A stretch of DNA of 64,000 nucleotides from Paracyclopina nana (Eukaryota > Arthropoda > Copepoda > Cyclopoida > Cyclopettidae): positions 2,440,501 through 2,504,500 of the forward strand of contig JAGUCH010000007.1 of the NCBI GenBank assembly GCA_019096065.1, in the 5' to 3' direction. The position numbers were made by a program, and so were the translations under genes. Below the pieces are notes generated by a model that saw nothing but the letters and a program-made list of their open reading frames with translations, ran no database searches and had not been told where the DNA came from. Positions 13,200-24,000 of the stretch are shown in pieces. Position 1 is the first letter of the stretch. Each line of letters starts with the position of its first letter.

Positions 13200-14515
13200 A
13201 TGCCGCGGAGCTTTATTGCTTAGAGAGGAAGAAAAAGCACTCTCTATTTGACCCATAAAATGTGAAAGTGCCCTTGGGGCGAAACAACAAAAAAAGCATT
13301 TTCTACCTGAAGATAAAAGTCTCTCTGCAGCTGCCATGGCAACCCAAAAAGTTTGATTTAGGCACCATCCCAGCTACTTTACTTCATCATTGAAGATTCT
13401 TGACAAGATTGAGTATTGGACTCGGCGTTTTTGCTCATATCTCGCCAGTCAGTCGTCGGTCTAAAGATCGATCTGAAAGGCTCACTAATCACCTTCAATA
13501 ATAATAATAGACGACCTTGGTTCAACTTCAGGCTTTCTAATGGAGCGACGACTATGCACCGCCTCAAACTGTCAATTACGCATGATTAGTTCCGAGCCAG
13601 AGGTTTTTTTGGTAAGCTATCGTTACTCTGACCCTTCGAGAAATTGGGGCCAAAAGTATTTGAAGGGTGGCGGTAATTACCACTGCAATGAAGCTGAACA
13701 ATGTAGAATTAGGGATGTTCTTGGCGGATTTCGGTTCATTCGGGCTGATTGTGGGCTAGAAAGCATGCTGCGCATGCTTAGAGACAATGGTCGTACCTTT
13801 CTTCGGTTTTCTTCTTAAGCTCCGATTGCTTTACTTTCTCTCTGCTAAAACTTCTGTGTACACTACATGCTACTAGTGCCACCAGTAAACTAGCCTGAAA
13901 TGCAAGCGGTAGAAAATGGCAGAAGAAAATAAAGGTGCTTGGCCCCGAAAAAGAAGCAATTGTTTGTGACAAATGCATGTAGGATTTTTTATGCGAAATG
14001 TCGCGAGGAACAAATGTTCCTCCAAAACTGTCACGAATGCGCCCACTCTGTACGGTGAGTAGTTGCTGCCTAATGTTTCTCACTCAAGGCAGAAAAACTT
14101 GGAGCAAGCCCAACTTTTTGGACACTGACAGAACCTTCGCAATGAGATGACGGAAATGCACCACGCAGTTGGGTAATTAGTCATGCCACTGAAAATGACA
14201 TTTACTTTTGTCAGCGAGGCATCAAAATCTTGCATCAACTTTGCAAACTGAAAATATAATGACCATAACTTTTGACATGCACTGGATATTCATCAATTTT
14301 CGGTTTTTTAAAATCGGCCTTTTGATTTGCTGACGGGAGATGAAAAGTATCTGACTCTTTGCAAACAGCAGAGAAGGTGAGAAACGGAGTTGAAACCAAA
14401 CCCCACTATCTTGACCAAACCAGGAATTTTCGGCGGGTGAGACACTCAGCTCTAACGCCCGCGGTGTCATATGTTACGCGTTTTTTTCGCTGAACGGAGG
14501 AGGTACGACGTCGAT
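13200..14515. other. Intergenic stretch between UTP20 and the ADAM gene
   Basis: Open frames here are short and lack recognisable domains, signal peptides or splice logic. I see no gene, RNA or repeat that can be supported. Confidence 0.5.
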
Positions 14516-14517
14516 AG

Positions 14518-14524
14518 TATATAG
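14518..14524 (+). promoter_or_regulatory. Possible TATA box of the ADAM gene
   Basis: TATATAG lies about 545 bases upstream of the ADAM start codon. It is followed by a region of imperfect AGCAGTAG/GCAGCAGCC repeats and a short GT repeat (about 14630-14643) that would form a long 5' leader. This is position-based inference only. Confidence 0.35.
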
Positions 14525-15070
14525 CAAAGCTCTTTCAGCAGTAGCAGCCAGCTTTAGCTGAGCAGTAGTGGCTGCAGCAGCCTTCGGTAGTAGTAATAGC
14601 TGGCCTTCCTTGTTTGGCCTCGAAGGCTGTGTGTGTGTGTGTGAGCGAGAGTGTCTTGGTCGTCGTGCTGGTGGTGGTGGCCTTTCTTTCACCTCCTTAC
14701 AAGCTCGTTGCGCGCGTTGAGCCTTGGCGCTTGCGCGCGGCGCCTCAACCATTCTCCTGCCGCGGCGGCCTTCGTAGCCTCAAAGGCCGAATGTCTCGAC
14801 GGTAATCTAGCAGCAGTAGAAGAGCCAGGAAGACGGATTGTTCTCAGGAACAGGAGGAGAGCTCCTTGGGGAAGAAGAAGATGGCCAGAAGAAAAATAGT
14901 AGTTAAAAATCGACGTCCTCGTGCTGTGAACCAGGTGTGACTGCCAAGGCTCCACTTGCTCGGCCTTTGAGCCTCCACCGAGGCCCCGGACAAGTCGAAC
15001 GAGTCTTGGCCTTGAGCGAGCGAGATTGCCATCGTCATCCTTGCCGTGGCAGAAAAACCCGAGCGGCGCG

Positions 15071-18000
15071 ATGACGCTCGGACCAGTAGCTGCGGGCCTA
15101 GCCTTTGCCGGCCTTCTGGCCTTCGCCAGGGCGGACTGGAAGAGCCAGCAGGCAGCCTCCAACCAGGGTGAGATTTACGTAACCAGGCTTCAAAAGACGC
15201 TTTTAGCCAGCAGCCGAGAATCAATCATTTGATACATATTGCTCCGTAAAGTGATGTTCACGTGTGGGCGACTTACGCGTTACGCCTACTCATAAATGCA
15301 TAAACTGCAAAAGACGCACGCTGGGAGGAATATCAAAATTGATTTTGACTAGAGCAAATGGAACTTTGGCCTCAGAGCTAGCGACCAACAATTTGTCACG
15401 GCAGCTTTCTCTCGGCCATTTTTGGTTTCTCCAAACTCACATCGATATCATGAAAGTGAAAGTAAAAACTTTGGGGGCATGGCAGAAGAACGAGGCCAAG
15501 TTGGGGCAGCGCAAAAAAGCCTATTTGAACAAAAGTCTTTCAACGCTCCCATGGATGGCATGAAATATGTCAATCTTGCGGTATATTATAAGCTCATGCT
15601 TTTTTCTGCATCGTAGTATGTTGAAAGAAACCATTTATCCTACTGGCACAATATTGTCGTTATTATTGTCCAAACATTAGCAGTCATGTCCGACATTATG
15701 CTAATTTCATCGTATGCTGTATTCTGTTTATGCGCCAATGAATCAATTAATGTTGTCGTGATTGCCGCACTATGCTGCAAACTAGATGCTCTAAACAGGC
15801 TCTCCAACAATGGCGCACTGCTAATCTGATGCCAGGGAAAAATAGATGGCTGCACGATAGTTTTTTTTTTCCGTTTATATAACTAGGCATCTGCATTCGG
15901 AATCTAGGCTGCATTTTCATCCTCATGTTTTCCTCTACTACTTCAGGTGGAAATGATTATTATCGGGACCCACTCAACGAACCGGACTACGATATGATGC
16001 TCGATGATACTCCCAGAGGTGAATAATTCATATGTTTCCCTCTACTATTCGGCTGCAGCCCATTGCAATCAGTCTTCTTCTTTTCCTCGTGGTGTTTTTC
16101 TGCTGCTTCTGATCTCCACTGTTTTTTCGCATGTCACTGCAGAACGCAGCAGCTTTCTAGCCGTTTCTTTACCGCGGTAGTCGTAGAGGCTTAATAAATG
16201 ATGGGAAAAGGGCCTCTCTATGCATGCAAGTGAGCACATATGTGATGAGCTGGCAAAAGCTCCATTCATCATTGATAGCTAAATTTACCAGTATATCGAT
16301 GCCACGAGAGGCTCTATTTATGCAGAACAATTATTTCTCGCTCTTTTGACGCTTGTAGCTCTGCTCTTTTGCCGATGCGTGCGAGCAAATGGAGGATGCT
16401 TTTAATTACCGTTTAGGGAAAGCAGCTGCATAAATGAGCAGTAAAACTGACCCAAATACCCGAGAAAGGCTTTTTTCCAATATATCCACCTGGTGAAAAC
16501 GGAGAAGTACTCGATACTTTTTCATACATCTACCAACTACTTTATCTGTGTGCCCTCAACTTAAGTTTGCTGGGTCAACATCTTGGCTCCTTAGGTGGCT
16601 CTTCCCCTGAGAGCTCCTTTCAACTCTTTCTGGGGGCGGAGAGCGCTGAAAATACAGCCTTTTTACGTGTTGTGATCACTAGACTTTCCTAATTTTCCCA
16701 TCGCATTCCAGACGAAGTTGAAAGGCTCCTTCGGGACTACAAACAAAATCAGGATTTCATTCGGAATCTGGGCAATCGATTTTATCAAATCATCTACCCG
16801 ATTCAAGTTCGCCAACGAGAGAGATTCGGAGTTTCCACGAGAGAAATCCAAGGATCCTATGGAAAGGTAAATTTCAATTCAAGTCCTAAAGGGGCTGGCT
16901 GTGGTAGCTGTATCCCAAATGAAAAGAGGGCAATGAATATAGCAGCCTCAGCTCGAAAAAGTTTGGTCACAAAGCCCGCAATATCCGCAGAACCCATCAA
17001 AGGGACTCCGTGTAAATATTTTAATTACAAGTGTGGCCTGTGGTATGCAAAAATGACGACGGCTCCATTTGCAGAAATTAAATCAAGGCCGAAACTCCTC
17101 AGGCCTTTGTTCAGCGGCCATGGTGGTGTCTCCTGAGAGAGGCAAGTCAAGTTGAGAGAGCCAGGGGGATAGTTGCAGGTTGATTACGCAGACAGAGCAG
17201 CAGCAACAACAAACTTCTGCATAGCTACAGCGGTTATGCTTGCTATTGCGTGAGTTCAACATTTCATGAGATTTTCCAGGGCTGCCAACGTGATTTATTG
17301 GCATATTTGCGTACCAATTTGTCATCTTGTGTGAGGAGCTAGCGTGAGTAAAAAAGCAGAATTATGGCTCCTTTCTTTGCCACTAGCTACCACCACTGCG
17401 GTCGGTGTGTGTGAAAATGCGCACTTGTGTGACAAAAAGGGGAACGATAACGGTAGTAGTAGTAGTATAGGAAATTGTATTTGGAGCAATTTGCTGCAGT
17501 TGATCAAGGCCTTGAGATAGCCGGCCACCCTTACTCACCTCAGGTGCAAACTCCTCAAGAAAATGCAAGATTAGCATTGCCGTGAAACATTCAAGCATTC
17601 AGTTGATGCAACAAAGGGCCTGTTCACCTGCTTATTATGGCCGTTATTTTGGCAAAATATTAGAGAGAAATACTGAGAAACTGAGAATTTTATTTTTGGT
17701 GTAGGATGGCTTTTGGTACCAATAGAACGATTCCAAAGTCAAAATCTGAAAAATGATCTTACAAATACCGGATATTTGCAAATATGAGCATAATATCGCG
17801 CGTTATTTTGCTAATAATAATGCAGGTGAACAGGGCCAAAGTATTCTTGGGCTGAAAATGAAAATTCTTTATTTGCGATGCCAGAGGCAAGATGATTATT
17901 TTACTCTTCTATTTTTTTCCAGTATGGAGGTCCTGTTCGTGGCATGAACGATATGAATGGCATGGATCCAAATCAGCCAAGGGTAAGCAAAATGGATATC

Positions 18001-21000
18001 AATCAAATCACGTAGGCTACTCGAAAAAAAAGATGTCCATAAGATGGATGGAGTGCAAGGCCATCGCCATGCACAAGAAAACAGAATGATTTGTAGCTTA
18101 CAAAATTGGGTCTGTGTATAGAGGCGACTGCAAAACGTCACGAGAAACGCTAACTTTTTGAAAGGTTAAAACTTTCTGCTGAAATTTTGGGCAATTTTCA
18201 CGAGATGACACAGAAAGAAACCAGCTGCGTGACAGCACGCATGTCTCGCAATTTCCACTGTTCTTCCCTGCTGATCAGCAAAAATGTCATCTATAGCTGC
18301 TTGTCATTCTTGCCCGATATGGTGATGATTTGGCATATAGAAGTACAATGAAGAAAGTCAACTTTACTGCTGACACAGTGGAAGCAGCACGGTTCTTCTC
18401 CACCCAATTTAGGCAAACTGACCTTTATGGCTTTGGGATCAGACATCCCCACCGTGCGCGCAGCCATAGCCTCTACGGGGGGCAAAAAGGGAAAGGAAGG
18501 GGAGTAGAAAGAGTTATTCAACTTTTCACTCGTGATTGACTTGACTTTCTAGTTTGGGTTGACAATGGAAACCTTTGTGTAAAGGAGAGAGAGGGGAGAG
18601 AAAAGAAATCCCTACATTTGCCATTAAGTAGGAACTTTCCACCTCTATATACCACAATGCCATATGAGTTAGCGAGGATTACTAGCGAAAGTATGCTGGG
18701 GGGACGATTTTTATTCTCGTATATTTTCAGCAGCAAAATCAGAAGCACTACAGGAAAACGTCGTTGCTCATCAAAGCATTCCAGCACAAGTTTCGACTGG
18801 ATCTGGAGCTCAATACGTAAGTGAAGTAAAGTATGAAATGCTCGGTCATTTGTTGTTGAACTTCGATGGCCTTTGTTTGCTTCATTAAGTTTAAAGGATG
18901 ATGGACGACGTTGAGCAGCATGTGCTGTTTTGAACTGCTGCCTACTCATGAATTTGCAAATGGCCTTTTTTGCCATTTTCCAAATTGGTCGATCGAGCTA
19001 CTGTCAATTTGGCATGCCGAAACTTCTATATAGGCTCTTTACGGCACTTTGCGCAACTTTTGTGTCGTAAATAACAGATGCAGTTAAGAGCATGCAAGGT
19101 TCGCATAAAGGAGTCGCAAAAAAGCCCATTCTGGCCGGACTCGTGCATGACTTTAGCCAGGATTAATCAGATCAAGCTCCTTTGTTAGCTCGTATTCGGC
19201 CTTTATTGACCTATGTGGTAGTACCGCAAGAAAAGTTCCTTCATCACTCACTCGTTTTTTTTCTTCCCTGCACGTCTAGGAGATTGCTGGCGCCAAATGT
19301 GCGCCAGAGAGAGTTCCTCAAGGAGGGCGCGGTGTCCGTCTCCCAACAGGTAGATTGTTGGCTTCAATTGCAAAATGTATTGTACTCTATTTTCCTCTTG
19401 GTCAGGACATCGAACACTGCTACTACCATGGCACTGTGAAGGACTTTTCGGGCAGCGAATTCATTCCAGGCTCGATGGCTGCTTTGCAAACATGCAACGG
19501 CGTGTCTGGCATTGTCCACCTGGGAAATGAGACATTTGTCATCCACCCATTCTATGGCGGGGACCTGTCTGTAAGAAATACCTTACGCATATTATGCTGC
19601 AGGGAAAATATTCGTTCTGTGGGCAAACGCGCTGCAAAACAAGCCGAACTTGTGTCGTTTTTTTCCGATATTGATGATTTATAAAGTAATGGGCTTGATG
19701 CATGATGCGTTTCAAAGTGCATCAAACTGTCTTAAAACATGGCTGCCAATGTAATATGAAGGAAGTCTGCGAGGTTTTCCCATGTGAATGAGGTTATGCA
19801 TGCCAGTTATCATTGTTGCCCTGTTTTTCCAGAGCAAACATCCTCATGTCCTGTATGAGTACAAGGACAACTCTCCCCAAGGCTGTGCAGTGACCGACAG
19901 CTACTCCGGAGGCTACGACCGGGGCAAGAGGTCCAACAATAATCCACTCGATGACCTCGTGAGGCCGTCGTTAGCGGCCGCCGCCGCCGAAGAAGACAAG
20001 GTGAAGCGGGACGTGAGGTCGGTGAAAAAGTTCATCGAGGTTGCGCTGGTCCTGGACAAGGCCATGTTTGACAAAAGGCCCCACTCGAGCCGAAAAGATG
20101 TCATTCACGATGCAATCCAAGTGGCCAACATTGCAGACATGGTAATGCAATTACGCGACCGTGTGTTGAAATATAATCATGTTGCTCTTCAGTACTTCAA
20201 GAACAGCCTGAACACGAGGCTGTCGCTGGTGTACGTGGAGACGTGGCAGGACCAGGACCAGTCCCCCGGCTTCTCCCGCCAGAGGAACATCCAACAGGCC
20301 ATGGTCGACTTTTCGGACTACGCCGGACGAAAGCTGTACACGGTGGACAAGGACACGACGCAGTTGCTAACGTAATTCACATTTTTCTTGTTGCACACAT
20401 TGAGGTCACGCCCTGCTGGTAATTGGGAGAATTTCTTCAGCTCATTAGGATCGTTACTATCGATCGCCAGGAGGCACTCCGTGTCTTGGCAATTAGCTCT
20501 TGTGAAAGGGAATTGGTAAAAGTCGTGAAACTTTCACGACCAGAATCAATTGAGCGGAACTGCTGAGCATAAAAGCCCTACGGAACGAACGAACGTGCGT
20601 GCCGTCATTAATTAAGCCGCAATTAGCCCTTACACGCATGCAGCAGTGCATACAAAGGAAATCGCTACTAGCTGCGTTGATTTTACAGGGGCAAAACGTT
20701 CGAGAACGGCAAGTCGACCACCGCCACCGTGGGCACCATTTGCGGCGGCAAGGCCGTGGGCATCAGCGTGGACGTGAACGTGTTCCAGCCGCACATTCTG
20801 GCCGCGAACTTGGCCCACGCCATCGGCCACAACGTGGGCTTCAAGCACGACAACCCGAGCCTGGGCTCCGACCCGTCCGCCGTGTCCTCCTCGCAGCCGT
20901 GCACCTGTCCCGATTGGCACGGCTGCCTCATGCGCGCTTCCATTATCGGCGACGAGGGCATCCAGCCCTACAAGTTCAGCACCTGCTCCATGCAGCAGTT

Positions 21001-24000
21001 CAACCAGTGGATGGGCGAGGGCCACGCCCTCTGCCTGCTCAACAAGCCCAACCAGATCGCCGACTTTGGCGCCTGCGGCAACGGGGTCGTCGACGAGGGC
21101 GAGGCGTGCGACTGCGGGAGCGCCGCCGAGTGCGAGCAGGTCGACCCCTGCTGCGACCCCGTCACCTGCAGGCTCAAACGGGAGGCCGAATGCGCCTCGG
21201 GGCCCTGCTGCAACGAGTGCAAGGTATCTAGTGTATAGTTCAGTGGTATACGTTCGGTTGGGAAGCTTTTGCCATCGTTTTTGTTCCAATCATAAATTAA
21301 GCTGAAAGCGAAAATATCACATCAATTAGTTTTTCTTAGGCAAACTAGAATTTATTACGAGCGCATTTTATTAATCACCCAAGAAAAGTCACTTACTTCA
21401 AGCTTTGCTTTGGGTCTAGGTGGGTTTATATGATGGAAAGCAATTTTCGCTTGCATAATTCAGTTTACCAATTCGTCTCAGTTCATATAAATACACATAT
21501 ATAAAAGCTCTGACGTTTTACTTTATCAAGTGACACACATCATAAAGTTTTTTATAAGGTGTGTTGCTCCTCTGTTTGACCAGAGACCATGATATTGTCC
21601 AAGAAGTAAATCCCAAAAAAGGAAAAAAATGCCTTGTTGTCATGTGGGGATCGAACCCTGAACATCAAGATTTGGAGTCCGGCGCTGTATTGACTGAGCT
21701 GCCAATATAGTTAGGAAAGTTGTTGCTAGAACTCCTCTTTATTCTTCTACTGAGCTGCGCTAAGCTTAGGAAATAGTAGAGTCTCTATCAGAGATACCAG
21801 ACAAAACTTGATCTAACGCATCTTTTAGCACCAAAAATTGCCAAATTCAAAATCTACAATTTTTGATTGATTGATTAACACTTTCAACGACTCTTGTCCT
21901 ACTGAGGGCCTCTCAACCCAAGCCTTCAAAGTAATGGATCAGATGCTAAGTCCAGATCAATTGTTCTGGTAACTTCATTAACATTTGAAAATTTCTTTCC
22001 ATCATATAAAAACGTATTTATATTATATGTAAACAAATTATAAAACAGGCTTACAAAATATCTTAGCTCATTTTGCAAAGTAAAAATCTCGTAGCATCAC
22101 TTGGCTCTTGCAAGCCACTCGATTTTTACTTTACAAAATTTGCTCAGCTATTTTATTAGCTTGCTTTATAAATTGTTTTCATATATAAATAGACATTGTT
22201 TGTTCCAAAGATAGCTATATAAACAAGTGATAACACATACAATGATAAAAAAGCGTTTTGTAAGGCCTACAAATGCATTTTGATCCCATTCCCAGTCAAT
22301 GGCATTTTCCAGGATTTAAGGTTGGCTTTTTCATTTTCAATGCCAATTTTGATAAAATCCCACAATTTGAAAATGCTAAAAAAAGATGGTTCAAGCTGTC
22401 CGAAGACGATCCATGATTATTGAATTGCAGTTGAGGCCGGCGGGCTACGTGTGCCGTCCGGCGGAGAACGCGTGTGATTTGACGGAGCTGTGCACGGGCA
22501 CCACCGGCGAATGCCCCACCGACCTGTTCGTCAAGAATTTGGTTGAGTGCAACAACGGCCAGGGCTACTGCTTCAACGGCCAATGTCCGACCGTGAAAGC
22601 GCAGTGCCAGGACGTCTGGGGCCACAAGGCGGAGGCGGGGGACGAGGCCTGCTACCTCAAGTTCAATGTGGGCGGGACGCAATCGGGCAACTGCGGGATC
22701 AACAAGTACGGCGGCGGATTTCGGCCGTGCGAGCGAGAGTGAGTGACTATGCCCGCGCAGTTTCAAAGCATGGCCTTAATTTCCCTTGTTGCAGAAACAT
22801 CAACTGCGGCACGCTGCACTGCCAAGAGGGCTCGAGCAAGCCGCGCATCCCCGGCGCCACGTACTCGTCGCACACGCAAACCGTGGAAGGCAAGGAGGTG
22901 CAATGCAAAGTGATGAGCGGCACCTTCGACCCCAGCCTGGCCCTCGACGACGGCATGGTGCAGGACGGCACCAAATGCGGCGAGGAGATGATCTGCATGA
23001 ACCAAACCTGCATCAACACCCAACCTCTCAAGACCTACACCCGGTGTCCCGTGGACCCGAGCAACGTCGAGTGCTCGGGCCGAGGGGTATGCGTATGCAT
23101 ATTTATGTCACAACGTAGATCTTAGATTGTCCTTGCAGATTTGCTCCAACATCAACACGTGCGTGTGTGATATGGGCTTCGGGGGTCACGACTGCTCCAA
23201 AATGGTGCCCACGTTCCCGCCCCTGTTCCGCGACACGCCCGGCGGCCCCACCTCGGCCGCCCCCGACGTCGGAGCCACGCCCTCCAACACCTACATACGT
23301 GAGTATAGTCGTTGATGGCTGAACTACCGCAATGATTATAAACGCGCTTAGACCCCGAAAAGGCGACGCGCGCCCCCGAGACGAGGTACGAGGAGGGGGA
23401 GCAGAACACAGCGGGCCTCGTCTTGGCCCTCATGGTAGGGGTGGGCTTCGTGTTCGGCTCTTTCGCCACCGCTGCCCTCTGCTACAGGTCATTATTTAAC
23501 CGAGTTGAATGTGTGCTATACTACTACGTACCATGTCGTCTCTCGTCGTGAATGTCGTCGTTGCTCAAAGACTCGGCTCTGGGCGGGAGAAGTTTAGAAA
23601 GCATGAGTTGGAGAGCCTGCGCACTCCTTTCCCTTTTTCATGGTTGTCATGAGCTTACACTGCAATGCTGCTGCTTTGGCCTCTTTCAACGCCCGAAAAC
23701 GTACCATCATCAGAATTGCTCAAGCTTTTTTCCAACGGCGAAACGAGACTAGGAGATGATGATTAATGATTGGGGTGGTGGTGATTTTTGCCATATTTTC
23801 TCCTCCAACTAACTGTCCAAGCATGTCACGAGCACACGTGTCATTGATATTCTCACTGCTGATGCTGCAGCTAACAAAATCACTTCTCTCTTTTCTGCTG
23901 CTCGCCCTTTGTCCCGACCCGATCTATGTTGTCGTTGTGGTTGCCACAGTCAAAGAGTCTGACAGCGACACTGTCATCATGGTGATCGTGCTGGTCGCCG

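Noticed and set aside
14614-15224. Several open frames on both strands upstream of the ADAM start
   Set aside because: They fall in the GC-rich, repeat-containing leader; only the frame starting at 15071 has a signal peptide and a phase-compatible donor.
20630-21289. Minus- and plus-strand alternative frames over the ADAM catalytic/disintegrin exon
   Set aside because: Shadows of the GC-rich exon 20689-21223, whose frame is fixed by ADAM motifs and phase-consistent splice sites.
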